Positions 43,889 through 53,109 of a DNA stretch of 64,000 nt are shown in pieces; within the stretch, counting starts at the first letter, position 1, and every line of letters begins with the position of its first letter. The position numbers and the translations under genes were made by a program. This DNA is from Microscillaceae bacterium. Lineage in GTDB: Bacteria > Bacteroidota > Bacteroidia > Cytophagales > Microscillaceae. Below the pieces are notes generated by a model. The model worked only from the letters and a program-made list of their open reading frames with translations. It was not told where the DNA came from and ran no database searches. Location of the stretch: the NCBI GenBank assembly GCA_003483885.1, contig DMXI01000470.1, positions 1-64,000 on the forward strand, written 5' to 3'.

Positions 43889-44842
43889 TTATTTGGCCAA
43901 AAATCGCCGTTGGTATTCATGAGGCAAAGTTCCAGTAATTTTATGGAACAAGTTCCTAAATGAATTCACATCTACATACCCTAAAGTGTAGGCTAACTCT
44001 TGTATAGTAATAGGTTTGGCTTCAAGGTATTCCTTGGCTTTTTCTATCAATACCCGCTGCTGATAAGTGCGTAAAGATTCCCCAGTAGCATTTTTGAACC
44101 TACGATTGAGGCTACGGCGGCTAATGTGGTATTTGTGCGCCAGTTCGTCAAAGTGAATCGCCTCTCCCTGGTGTTCTTCCAAATATTCCTGTATTTGTAA
44201 TATGAGTTCATCGGTGTGGTTTTTCTGGTTTGAAAAAATGTAAAAAGGTTTTTGTGATTCACGGGGGTAATCTATTTGTAAACCTTTGGCAATGCGCCTA
44301 ACGGTAGACTTATCGTAGTATTTCATGAGCCAATAAATGAGTACATTTAGTGACGACAAAGCCCCTCCACTGGTCATGAGACCTTCCTGATCGGTAATGA
44401 TTTTTTCTTTGCGCCAGGTTACTGCTGGGTATCGCCTTTGCAAATCGGCAATGGCTGACACATGAGACGATGCCTCCTTATGCGCCAATAGACCGGTAGC
44501 TGCCAATATATAGGCTCCAGTACACAATGAAATCACCTCACTCCCTCGCTGGTATAAGTGTCTCACCCATTCAATCAAAGCGCGGTTTTCGTCTAGTATT
44601 GCCTGATTATCAATAAAAATAAGGGGTGAAATAATAATCAAGTCGGTTTGCTTTACTTCACGAATGGTCATATCAGGCGTTACCCGAAAGGGTCCCATCT
44701 GCACTGGTTGCTTGTTGTTAGCCGATACTATCTGGTAGCTGAGTGCACAACCCGACCGCTGGGCTATGTCTAAAATGGTTACTGTAGAAGACAGAGAGAT
44801 GGAATGATTGCCAAAAGGCAACAAAATACTGATGTTTTTCAT
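43889..44842 (-). CDS. GlxA-type transcriptional regulator (DJ-1/PfpI plus AraC)
   Basis: A 317-residue protein. An N-terminal DJ-1/PfpI-like glutaminase fold (about 1-185) carries SLCTGAYILAATGLL with the Cys at the elbow position. A C-terminal AraC domain (about 212-312) has two helix-turn-helix motifs: FDELAHKYHISRRSLNRRFK and ITIQELAYTLGYVDVNSFRNLFHK. Such FtrA/GlxA regulators usually sense a small ligand through the amidase-like half. The divergent DinB-like gene (44975) is a likely target. Confidence 0.88.
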   Translation of the reverse strand: MKNISILLPFGNHSISLSSTVTILDIAQRSGCALSYQIVSANNKQPVQMGPFRVTPDMTIREVKQTDLIIISPLIFIDNQAILDENRALIEWVRHLYQRGSEVISLCTGAYILAATGLLAHKEASSHVSAIADLQRRYPAVTWRKEKIITDQEGLMTSGGALSSLNVLIYWLMKYYDKSTVRRIAKGLQIDYPRESQKPFYIFSNQKNHTDELILQIQEYLEEHQGEAIHFDELAHKYHISRRSLNRRFKNATGESLRTYQQRVLIEKAKEYLEAKPITIQELAYTLGYVDVNSFRNLFHKITGTLPHEYQRRFLAK

Positions 44843-44922
44843 CGTAGAGTTTATAAAACCAACTGGCTAAATTACCACACTATATTGGCTAATTTGCCAA
44901 TCTTAATCTACACATTAACTCC

Positions 44923-44930
44923 TACATTTG
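44923..44930 (+). promoter_or_regulatory. Candidate -7 box for the DinB-like gene
   Basis: TACATTTG matches TAnnTTTG, 45 nt upstream of the ATG at 44975, in the spacer shared with the divergent regulator. A TTG at 44894-44896 is 26 nt upstream, outside the usual range. Confidence 0.45.
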
Positions 44931-44974
44931 CAATAACAAATCATATAACTATACACATTAAATCATTTGATATT

Positions 44975-45628
44975 ATGCAAAACCATCATTTGTTATACCT
45001 AGGGCTGGCTATCTGTCTATTGTGTACTATTAGCACCCAAGCTCAGCCCAACCAGCCTCACGCCAAAGCTTTGGCCTTAAACAAAACAAGTAAATCACCT
45101 ACGCTGAATGCTTCAGAAAAAGCTTTATTGCTCAATTTTTTGAATGAGAGTAATACCACCTTGATACATACCATCAAAAGTACCGATCAAGCCTTATGGC
45201 ACAAAAAACCTTCGGCCCAGGAGTGGTCCATGGGGCAATGTCTCAACCACTTGCTCACCGCCGAACAATTGTTGCTTGGCCAGGTAAAAAAAGCCCTCGA
45301 AGCTCCAGCCAATAATGCTCAGGATTTACGCTCTAAAGATGCCTGGCTCATTAGCAAGGTAGCCGATCGGGGGGTGAAGGTAAAAACACCTTTGAACAAT
45401 CAACCCAAGTCCATCAATCAAGCGGAAGGAATGGCGTTGCTCAAAAAATCGAGAAAAGCATTGCAAATATTTTTGGCCAATGATGCCCTGCCTTTGCGTA
45501 ATCACTTTGGCAAATCACCTTATGGACCAGCCGATGCCTACCAGGTGTTGCTGGTGTTGGCTACACACAGTCACCGCCACCATCAGCAAATGCTGGAAGT
45601 GTTGCGGTCATTGCAAAAGAATAAATAA
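44975..45628 (+). CDS. Exported DinB/DinB_2-fold protein
   Basis: A 217-residue protein. The ATG at 44975 begins a signal peptide (about 1-24, STQAQ); a frame extending to 44804 would precede the signal and overlap the divergent gene, so it is rejected. The DinB helical bundle (about 45-215) has metal-ligand candidates EWSMGQCLNHLLTAEQ and a closing THSHRHHQQM cluster. DinB-fold proteins include thiol-dependent metalloenzymes. Location in the periplasm is unusual for the family but seen in Bacteroidota. Confidence 0.75.
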   Translation: MQNHHLLYLGLAICLLCTISTQAQPNQPHAKALALNKTSKSPTLNASEKALLLNFLNESNTTLIHTIKSTDQALWHKKPSAQEWSMGQCLNHLLTAEQLLLGQVKKALEAPANNAQDLRSKDAWLISKVADRGVKVKTPLNNQPKSINQAEGMALLKKSRKALQIFLANDALPLRNHFGKSPYGPADAYQVLLVLATHSHRHHQQMLEVLRSLQKNK

Positions 45629-46253
45629 GTCCCACTTGTTGGTGACATTTTGCTTAAACACTTAACAAGGGTTGAATCTATAGGGATGTCATAAGTAATA
45701 CAATCAATGAGTATTATAGATGATGGAAGTATTTTTCATCTAATGGGTAAAATGGTGTAGCTCGTTTGAGTTGCACTATTTTTTGCTAAACTTCATTGCA
45801 ATTTTATTATTATAAAACCTGGTGGTTTGCCCATACAAAGGTCTTCTCGACTTTTAATAGTGTATTTTAGGGCAGGTTTTTACCAACATCTTAAAAGGTG
45901 GAGCAACTTCACATTCAAAGTCCCTAAAAATAACTCCTACAGATCAGTTTTTTTCAATATTATATACTTGTATCTAAACTTTTTACAATTTATTCCAGTT
46001 AAAGTATAATATAGAAAATCATAAGTAATTAGAGAATACCTTTACCAAGTACTAACAAAACCTTTCCACTACACATACCTACTTCAACAATTACTTAAAT
46101 TAGTTGATTTACTCTACCACCCAAGCTGCTAAATTACTTTCATTGCCTAATAATAACGCCACCACAAGTATAAAAGCTTAACCAACCAATCATGGTTTGG
46201 AAAGCTTTATTTAACAACAGACACCATATTAACAACCAATATATCAGGTAATT
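45629..46253. other. 625-nt intergenic region
   Basis: AT-rich, with no supported gene and no clear repeat. A 60-codon open frame (45827-46009) lacks any family feature and is not counted. The right end holds the upstream region of the 46254 gene. Confidence 0.5.
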
Positions 46254-46751
46254 ATGAATTCAAGAACAGAGTTATACAGATCTAAATATGCGTCACACCA
46301 TTATGATGAGCAACTAGGTGCCCTTTTTTCTGACTGGTTTCCCGAAACCTCTGAAATGGATGATGATGATTTTGAGTCTGAAATGAAAAAATGGCTGGAA
46401 GTTTCCATGCAATGCAAGCCTTCTATAGTGTATACTCGTTGTGTAAACTTTGATTACCCCATAAACCCTGAGCAACAAACCTGGATGGCTCAATTACTTA
46501 ATCGATGTTGGGTAAATCTGGGCGTAAAGCAATACCTCCACGTGGTTCCCGCAGAGTATGTTACCAAACTATCGGCTTGTCAAATGTTTCAGGAATTTCT
46601 TGATATGAAATTAGAGAATCAATTTGATATTCATCACTTTTCAAACGAATCAGAAGCCATCCAATGGCTAGAAACTTCAAAAACCTGTTCACCTAAGCGT
46701 GAGCCCTCACTTAGTTGTGCTCAAAAAGCACAAGCCATTAATAATGCATAG
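46254..46751 (+). CDS. STAS-like small protein (copy 2)
   Basis: A 165-residue cytoplasmic protein. Its core (about 40-145) aligns with the 43268 protein: strand KPSIVYTRCVNFDYPINPEQ, helix WMAQLLNRCWVNLG and the C-terminal FDIHHFSNESEAIQWL. The N-terminal 40 residues are acidic (EMDDDDFESEMKK). A Cys-rich tail after residue 145 differs from copy 1. The function is unknown, possibly a signalling or partner-binding domain. Confidence 0.45.
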   Translation: MNSRTELYRSKYASHHYDEQLGALFSDWFPETSEMDDDDFESEMKKWLEVSMQCKPSIVYTRCVNFDYPINPEQQTWMAQLLNRCWVNLGVKQYLHVVPAEYVTKLSACQMFQEFLDMKLENQFDIHHFSNESEAIQWLETSKTCSPKREPSLSCAQKAQAINNA

Positions 46752-46863
46752 CAATTTCTCGATAATATAATATTTTGCCAATAGACTACTATACACCTAC
46801 TAAGTAAGGTATGGTATGGTTATACTGTAAACCATTAGTAACCTGTTGGCCTCATGCAAAGAG

Positions 46864-47760
46864 CTAACGGGAATTTTGACGAATAAAATCGCAAATTTTA
46901 TTCAGCGCCGCCTTGGCTTCTCGCATCACGGGCATTAACGGCCAAATATGAATCATGCGGGTTTCCTCTACTACTTCCAGAGGGACACCCGCTTTTTTCA
47001 TTTCGTAGGCAGCCACCTTAGCATCAGGGTATAGAATATCCCGTCCCGCCAGAAACATCAATGTTTTTGGAAACTTCTCAAAACTACCATTGATAGGCGA
47101 CATCATGGGATCGGCGAGGTCTACTCCACCCGAAGACATGTGGGCAGTAGAGGTTACACCTTTTTTACTCAATATTGGATCACGGCTATCCAGCAAATCA
47201 ATGGCTTCGTTGGTAAAGGTAACATCCACAGCAGGGGTAATCGGAATAATGGCTTTGGGAGGTTCTTCCCCATTTTTGATGAGGCGTTGAGTCAAGGTCA
47301 AGATAAGATTCCCTCCAGCTGAATCTCCCATTAAAAAGATTTGAGAAGGTGCGTGAGTTTTGCGGGCTTCAGCATACACTGCGTCTACATTTTGAGCAAT
47401 TTGGGTAATCTTATGTTCTGGTGCTTTGGGGTAGTTCATCAGCCAAAATTTCACCCCCGTTTTTTTGACCATATAGCCCATACTATCCCAATGATGCTTA
47501 CCCGGCCCTGCCACCATAGCCCCTCCATGGATAAATAATACCAGATAATCTGAAGAACCGTTTTTAGGCAACACTTCAGTGACTTTGCTTTCAGCTACTT
47601 GAAAATTACGTACTTGAAAAGCTTTGAGGAGTTTCTTAGGTGCTTCAAACACATCGTCTTTCCGAAAGGCCTCATATAACATAGGATCGTGGCTAAACAT
47701 TTTTTTGTAGCCTTTTAGGCGAAGAAATAGAAGAGTAAGATGGAATATTATAGCTTTCAT
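46864..47760 (-). CDS. Alpha/beta hydrolase esterase, HSL family
   Basis: A 298-residue protein. The HSL-type oxyanion motif HGGAM follows FI, and the nucleophile elbow is GDSAGGN with Ser147. Acid and base are not placed with certainty; an Asp in AGRDILYPDAKV and a His in MIHIWPLMP fit. The N terminus (MKAIIFHLTLLFLRLKG) may be a short membrane-associating segment. Family members hydrolyse short-chain esters. No operon partner is close; REP sequences begin about 100-220 nt upstream. Confidence 0.8.
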   Translation of the reverse strand: MKAIIFHLTLLFLRLKGYKKMFSHDPMLYEAFRKDDVFEAPKKLLKAFQVRNFQVAESKVTEVLPKNGSSDYLVLFIHGGAMVAGPGKHHWDSMGYMVKKTGVKFWLMNYPKAPEHKITQIAQNVDAVYAEARKTHAPSQIFLMGDSAGGNLILTLTQRLIKNGEEPPKAIIPITPAVDVTFTNEAIDLLDSRDPILSKKGVTSTAHMSSGGVDLADPMMSPINGSFEKFPKTLMFLAGRDILYPDAKVAAYEMKKAGVPLEVVEETRMIHIWPLMPVMREAKAALNKICDFIRQNSR

Positions 47761-47854
47761 GGGGTGCGTATTTGATAACTTTTAGAAGCTAAAATAGAAA
47801 AGTGATGGGATAAAATGTGAATATTCATTTATTATTTCATAAACAAGATACTAA

Positions 47855-48290
47855 ATCCGAGTGTGATCAAGTATTGCACACATTTGCCAAACTTAGGGAT
47901 TATGTAAAGCGAAATAGATTTGGTATTTGAGGGTATAGCACAAGCGAGGGCACATTGCATTAGCAATCAATCATCTGAGAATAACGCTGGCGCACGCGTC
48001 CCCGCGTGTGATCAAGTATCAAATACATCCACCTAGTATAATTCAAGAACAGCACACGCGGGGACGCGTGCGCCAGCCATAAATCATCAGGGATCAAACA
48101 CATTCGCTAAGATCACTAATTATGGTAAAATAGATTTGGATTTTGAGTGAATAACAGCAAGAGATCTAACACTGGCGTACACGTCCCCGCGTATGATCAA
48201 GTACCAAATATACCCACTTAGTATAATTCAAGAACAGCACACGCGGGGACGTGTGCGCTAGCCATAAATCATCAGGGATCAAACACATTC
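47855..48290. repeat. REP cluster, left of the RAYT gene
   Basis: Inverted pairs of a 25-bp REP, core CACGCGTCCCCGCGTG, occur at 47986-48010/48053-48077 (perfect) and 48171-48195/48238-48262 (with substitutions). Arms are about 42 nt apart. A direct repeat of 28 bp is identical at 48078-48105 and 48263-48290, giving a unit of about 185 nt. A weaker copy lies near 47855-47965. Confidence 0.85.
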
Positions 48291-48302
48291 TAAGCGAAAT
48301 GA

Positions 48303-48848
48303 TTATACAAAATCAAGCTTTAACAAACCAAAACCCCCAGCATAATCTATAGCACTACTATACTTCCAATCTTCTGGATTACTGACAAAACCTGCGGTTA
48401 CTGGATTTTCATGAATATACTCCAGTTTCTCATCTATTGCATCTGGACTCCAAAGTTCAATAGGCTTATTATGATGTTGCCAGAATTGCTTATTTTTCAC
48501 ATTACTACTCTTACTAGCTGCTTTTTCCATCATCCATAATAACCATTCTTTGCGGCTTTCTTGTGGGTTTTGCTCGATTGCTTCAATCAATTTACGTGCG
48601 GTGTAAGATTTGAAATGACCTAAGAGCTTGTCTGGGTTATTATCTTTTGCCCGAAAAATCAAATGAAGATGATTGGGCATAATACACCAAGCATACAGTT
48701 CTAGTCCTTTGTTTTCACGGCAGTATTTTAGATTTTCTGTAAGAATAGCTGAATACTCTTCCCTTATAAATACACTTAACCAATATACAGTAGCAAAACT
48801 AACGAAATACAAACCTTCAGGATTGTGAAATTTATATTTTCGACTCAT
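48303..48848 (-). CDS. REP-associated tyrosine transposase (RAYT)
   Basis: A 181-residue Y1/TnpA_REP HUH nuclease. The metal-binding HxH lies in WCIMPNHLHLIF and the catalytic Tyr in the helix GHFKSYTARKL. The family C-terminal motif HENPVTAGFVSNPEDWKYSS is complete. The ATG at 48848 (MSRKYKF) is preferred over an extension that adds a hydrophobic segment. RAYTs bind and cut single-stranded REP hairpins; REP palindromes lie on both sides here. It looks intact, so it may still act. Confidence 0.88.
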   Translation of the reverse strand: MSRKYKFHNPEGLYFVSFATVYWLSVFIREEYSAILTENLKYCRENKGLELYAWCIMPNHLHLIFRAKDNNPDKLLGHFKSYTARKLIEAIEQNPQESRKEWLLWMMEKAASKSSNVKNKQFWQHHNKPIELWSPDAIDEKLEYIHENPVTAGFVSNPEDWKYSSAIDYAGGFGLLKLDFV

Positions 48849-48942
48849 ATAGCTGAAAAATTTTAGTGATGTTAGGAAAAAGACAAATGTTAGACCAATT
48901 AAAAGTAGGAATAACACCTCTAATCAATACAATCCAAAAACA

Positions 48943-49317
48943 GCCATGCGAGAATACATGTACTAGCAATAAACAAAGATTGATGCTAGCGCACGCGTCC
49001 CCGCGTGTGATCAAGTGTAAAACGTGCTTATGAAACCGAGTGATTATGGAAAAGCGAGATAAATCAAGTATGCAGAATAACGCTGGCGCACGCGTCCCCG
49101 CGTGTGATTAAGTACCAAATATACCCATTTATAGCACACGCGAGGACGCGTGCGCTAGCAATAAAATATTCACTAAACAAAGACTGATGCTAGTGTACAT
49201 CCTCTCAGGTGATCGGTGATCAAGTATAAAATGCGCTTGTGAAACTTAATAATTATGGAAAAGCGAGAGAAATCAGGCACTTGAGAGGATAGCACACGCG
49301 GGGACGCGTGCGCTAGC
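48943..49317. repeat. REP cluster, right of the RAYT gene
   Basis: Copies at 48985-49009 (+), 49082-49106 (+), 49135-49159 (-) and 49293-49317 (-) carry the same 25-bp unit; degenerate copies are at 48943-48967 (-) and 49189-49213 (+). 49082/49135 form an inverted pair. Longer flanking stretches (49010-49069 and 49214-49275) are alike, so the whole unit has been copied. The last copy ends 98 nt before the menD ATG. Confidence 0.85.
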
Positions 49318-49414
49318 AATAGGCTTAAATATAAAATAATTTGCGCAGGAATATCAAACCCATTGCATTTCCCCCTACAATTTCCGTATTTTCCTTTCCG
49401 AAAAATTGATACCG

Positions 49415-51151
49415 ATGATTATACAGCCCTTATTAAATATTGCCGAAATCTGCGCCCGCAAAGGTTTGACTCAAGTGGTGTTGTCGCCTGGTTCGCGCTG
49501 TGCCCACTTGGTACTGGCATTTGTGCGACACCCCCAGATCAAGACTTATACCATTACTGATGAACGATCAGCGGCTTTTGTGGCGATGGGGTTAGCCCAG
49601 CAAAGCAAATCTCCCGTAGCCTTGGTATGTACTTCAGGTTCAGCCGCTTTGAACTATGCCCCTGCTATTGCTGAGGCCTATTATCAGCAAGTGCCCTTGG
49701 TGGTTTTAACGGCAGATCGTCCTCCCGAATGGATTGATCAATTGGATGGGCAAACCATTCGCCAACAAAACATTTATGGGCGGCATATCAAGGCTAGTTT
49801 TCAGCTTCCGGTCGATTTTTCGCACCCAGATGCGGTATGGCATGTCGAGCGTCAAGTCAACGAAGCCATCAATTTGGCCGTAGGCGATACTCAAGCACCC
49901 GTACACGTCAATATTCCCATTCGAGAGCCTTTTTATCCCACCACAGAGGAGCAAGTAAGTTATGATCGGGTAAAAGTCATTGAGGTGATTAAAAGTGAAG
50001 CTACGCTGGATAAACCTACCTGGAACCAACTCCTAGATCAATGGGATGCTATAGAAAACAAACTCATTGTGGCTGGACAACATGTATATGATGCCGAATT
50101 GCTCAAAGCACTCAATCATTTGCAAGAGGATTACAATGTACCTATAGTGGGTGATGTGATTTCGAATAGTCAATCATTGTCTCGTAGTATCAAATACCAC
50201 GATACCTTTTTAGGCCAGCAAACCGCCCATTTACATTCCTCGTTTTGCCCAGAATTATTGATTACTTACGGGCAATCGCTTATCTCAAAATCGCTCAAGC
50301 TACTGTTGCGAAAGTATCGTCCAAGGTATCACTGGCACATTGGCACTGAGGTACAAGTGGCAGATACTTTCCAGGCGTTGACCCATCATATCCCAGTCAA
50401 GCCTACCTATTTTTTTAATCAACTATTCAGCGATCTGGATTTTAAGAATATGTTGGATGGAGAACAAGATGAGGATAATCCTTTTTCGAATCTTTGGCAA
50501 ACGCACAACCAGCAAGCAGGGCGGTATGTAGCACGTTTTCCTTTTGCTGAGCACGAGTTTAGCGAGTTTGAGGCTATTCAGGAAACGATGCGGTTAATCC
50601 CCGAAAATAGCCTGCTCCATCTGGCCAATAGTATGGCTGTACGCTACGCCAATTTTGTAGGTTTAGAAAAACCAGGTGCTTCGACACATCCTGGGGCTGA
50701 AGTATTTGCCAACCGGGGTACTAGTGGCATTGATGGTAGCGTGAGTACTGCCGTGGGTACAGCGTTGGCCGCTCCCGATCGTTTAGTTACACTTATTACA
50801 GGTGATTTGGCTTTCTTTTATGATCGTAATGGGCTGTGGAACAACTATTTACCAAGTAACTTACGGGTTTTGTTAATGAACAACCACGCAGGTGGCATTT
50901 TTAGGATTATCAATGGACCCAAAGACCAGCCTGAACTGGAAGAGTATTTCGAGACTCAGCAACCGCTCAATGCGGAGAATACAGCTCGCGACTTTCATCT
51001 GGATTATCATCTTGTGCAGGATCGTCAAACGCTGCAAACCCAACTTTCTACCTTTTTTGAACCGAGTGAATGCCCTAAAATATTAGAAGTAGAAACGAAT
51101 AGTGTGACGAATGCGGCAGTGCTGAAGCAGTTTAGAGAGGGATATGGTTAG
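49415..51151 (+). CDS. menD: 2-succinyl-5-enolpyruvyl-6-hydroxy-3-cyclohexene-1-carboxylate synthase
   Basis: A 578-residue thiamine-diphosphate enzyme of menaquinone biosynthesis. It converts isochorismate and 2-oxoglutarate to SEPHCHC. Signs: GLTQVVLSPGSRCAH at the N terminus, the catalytic Glu in DERSAAFVAMGLAQ, and the ThDP/Mg motif ITGDLAFFYDRNGLWNN. The length fits MenD. An in-frame TTG at 49406 would add three residues; the ATG is preferred. No other men genes are in the window. A repeat element starts immediately after the stop. Confidence 0.92.
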   Translation: MIIQPLLNIAEICARKGLTQVVLSPGSRCAHLVLAFVRHPQIKTYTITDERSAAFVAMGLAQQSKSPVALVCTSGSAALNYAPAIAEAYYQQVPLVVLTADRPPEWIDQLDGQTIRQQNIYGRHIKASFQLPVDFSHPDAVWHVERQVNEAINLAVGDTQAPVHVNIPIREPFYPTTEEQVSYDRVKVIEVIKSEATLDKPTWNQLLDQWDAIENKLIVAGQHVYDAELLKALNHLQEDYNVPIVGDVISNSQSLSRSIKYHDTFLGQQTAHLHSSFCPELLITYGQSLISKSLKLLLRKYRPRYHWHIGTEVQVADTFQALTHHIPVKPTYFFNQLFSDLDFKNMLDGEQDEDNPFSNLWQTHNQQAGRYVARFPFAEHEFSEFEAIQETMRLIPENSLLHLANSMAVRYANFVGLEKPGASTHPGAEVFANRGTSGIDGSVSTAVGTALAAPDRLVTLITGDLAFFYDRNGLWNNYLPSNLRVLLMNNHAGGIFRIINGPKDQPELEEYFETQQPLNAENTARDFHLDYHLVQDRQTLQTQLSTFFEPSECPKILEVETNSVTNAAVLKQFREGYG

Positions 51152-51445
51152 GAGCAAGAGTTTGGGAGCAAGGAACAGGGGGAACGGCAGTGAGTGCCTT
51201 GTTTTGTTTGGATTGGGAGTAGGGTTTGAGGTTTAGGAGTAGGGAATAGGGAGCAAGGAACATGGGGAGTGTGGCAGTGGGTGCCTTGGTTTGTTTGGAT
51301 TGGGGAGTAAGGGTTTGGGAGCATGAGGGAACAGCAGTGGGTGCCGTTGGATGAACTAAAAATGTAAGAAAAAACAGCGTGAATACCGGGCAATTACTGC
51401 CCAAGCTCTTGTTCCCTGTTCCTTGCTCCTAATCCCTCGGTCTCA
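51152..51445. repeat. Heptad-flanked compound repeat element
   Basis: About 290 nt from the menD stop. The left end has heptads GAGCAAG, AGTTTGG, GAGCAAG, GAACAGG, GGGAACG (51152-51186); the right end has TTGTTCC, CTGTTCC, TTGCTCC type heptads on the opposite strand (about 51408-51445). A 16-bp perfect inverted repeat (GGAGCAAGGAACAGGG) sits at 51165-51180 and 51414-51429. In between an imperfect repeat of about 85 bp (GGCAGTGNGTGCCTTG...) occurs 2.3 times. Confidence 0.7.
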
Positions 51446-51723
51446 CTCCTTAATTTCCGCATCCAACCGTACGCTTTCGATACAATTTTTGTTCATAACC
51501 GTTCACTTTGTTAGTATAAAATCGTACAATACCTGCTTTTTCGCTATTTTAGACCTCTGGTACGGATTTAGACTTTATTTAGGAAATACTTAACTCAATG
51601 TAAAGAAGTAGTCTCGATTTTTAATAATGAATTACCAACGATTGCTTTTGTCTATTAACTTTAGGCAAACAAAGTCGTCTCCTATAAAAAATCTATACAA
51701 CTTCAAATATTAACCAATACCAT
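51446..51723. other. Upstream region of the NtrC-like gene
   Basis: About 280 nt without a gene. No sigma-54 promoter could be confirmed, and no convincing hairpin was found. It holds the start region of the 51724 regulator. Confidence 0.4.
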
Positions 51724-53109
51724 ATGAACATGATCGATAAAAAGTTAGGAAACATCTTGATTGTAGATGATGATGAAGACATTTTGTTAGCTGCCAAAAT
51801 GTTGCTTAAGCGCCACGCTAAGAAAGTAATCATTGAAAAGAACCCTAAAAAAATCCCCTTTCTACTGAATAATGATACGTATGATGTCATTTTGCTGGAT
51901 ATGAACTTTGTAGAGGATACCACCACTGGCAAAGAAGGGATTTATTGGCTCAAAGAAATTATTCAACGCGATCCCCAGGCGGTAGTCATTATGATTACAG
52001 CTTTTGGCGGCGTGGAGCTGGCAGTAGAAGCCCTCAAAGAAGGCGCTACTGATTTTGTACTCAAGCCTTGGCAAAACGAAAAACTAATTGCGACAATTTC
52101 AGCTGCAGCTCAGTTGAATAGTAGCCGCAAAGAAGTCAACACGCTTAAGCAAGCCAAGCAAACACTGGTACGCGACCTGGAGCAACCTTTTGGGGATATG
52201 CTGGGTGAAAGTGCCGGGATGAAAAACGTAAAGGGTATCATCCAGAAAGTGGCCAAAACCGATGCTAATATATTGATTCTGGGTGAAAATGGCACTGGTA
52301 AAGAACTTGTAGCCAGGGCCTTGCATAAGCAATCATCACGTGCTTCCAAAGATTTTATCGGAGTAGATATGGGGGCCATAGCCGAAACTTTGTTTGAAAG
52401 TGAGCTATTTGGCCATAAAAAAGGCGCGTTTACTGATGCCAAGGAAGATCGTATTGGACGATTTGAAATTGCCAACAAAGGCACCTTGTTTTTAGACGAA
52501 ATTGGCAATCTACCCCTGAACCTTCAGGCCAAGCTCTTGGCAGTATTGCAAAATCGTCAGGTGGTACCCTTGGGATCTTCTCGTGCGGTTCCTATTGATA
52601 TCCGCCTCATTTGTGCTACCAATATGCCGATCCAGGAAATGATTGAGAACAAGGAGTTCCGTCAGGATTTACTCTATAGAATCAATACCGTGGAGATTTA
52701 TTTGCCGCCTTTGCGAGAAAGAGGTGAGGATATTCCGCTGTTGGCGCGCCATTTTCTGAAAAGCTATGGCAAAAAATATAAGCGTTCGGATAAGAAAATA
52801 AGTAGTGCTGCTTTGACCAAACTTCAGCGCTACCACTGGCCAGGTAATGTCCGAGAACTACAACACGCTATAGAGCGAGCTGTCATTATGAGTGATGAGG
52901 CTTTGATTCAACCGGATGATTTCTTCTTTTTGAACCAAAAAACACCCAATGAAAACTCTCAGGTAAATACCTTGAATCTGGACGAAGTGGAAAAAACGGT
53001 GATAGAAAAGGCCTTGCAAAAGTATAACGGTAATATATCCAAAGCTGCCAAGGAGTTGGGCTTGACTCGTGCCTCTTTGTATCGTAGATTGGAAAAATAT
53101 GGTATTTAA
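51724..53109 (+). CDS. NtrC-family sigma-54-dependent response regulator
   Basis: A 461-residue protein. The receiver (about 8-125) has DDDED, Asp59 (ILLDM) and Lys in LKPW. The AAA+ domain (about 150-380) has Walker A GENGTGKE, GAFTDA in place of the usual GAFTGA, Walker B GTLFLDEIG and the arginine finger region. A Fis-type HTH (about 425-461) ends GNISKAAKELGLTRASLYRR. It activates sigma-54 promoters. Its last 11 nt overlap the start of the kinase gene, so the pair is translationally coupled. Confidence 0.88.
   Translation: MNMIDKKLGNILIVDDDEDILLAAKMLLKRHAKKVIIEKNPKKIPFLLNNDTYDVILLDMNFVEDTTTGKEGIYWLKEIIQRDPQAVVIMITAFGGVELAVEALKEGATDFVLKPWQNEKLIATISAAAQLNSSRKEVNTLKQAKQTLVRDLEQPFGDMLGESAGMKNVKGIIQKVAKTDANILILGENGTGKELVARALHKQSSRASKDFIGVDMGAIAETLFESELFGHKKGAFTDAKEDRIGRFEIANKGTLFLDEIGNLPLNLQAKLLAVLQNRQVVPLGSSRAVPIDIRLICATNMPIQEMIENKEFRQDLLYRINTVEIYLPPLRERGEDIPLLARHFLKSYGKKYKRSDKKISSAALTKLQRYHWPGNVRELQHAIERAVIMSDEALIQPDDFFFLNQKTPNENSQVNTLNLDEVEKTVIEKALQKYNGNISKAAKELGLTRASLYRRLEKYGI

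Noticed and set aside
45827..46009. 60-codon open frame in the 45629-46253 spacer
   Set aside because: No start context, no motif, AT-rich intergenic composition; it is likely chance.
47855..49317. CRISPR-like regular repeats
   Set aside because: Repeats occur in both orientations as inverted pairs, are imperfect, and the spacers are themselves repeated. No cas gene is present. They fit REP elements.
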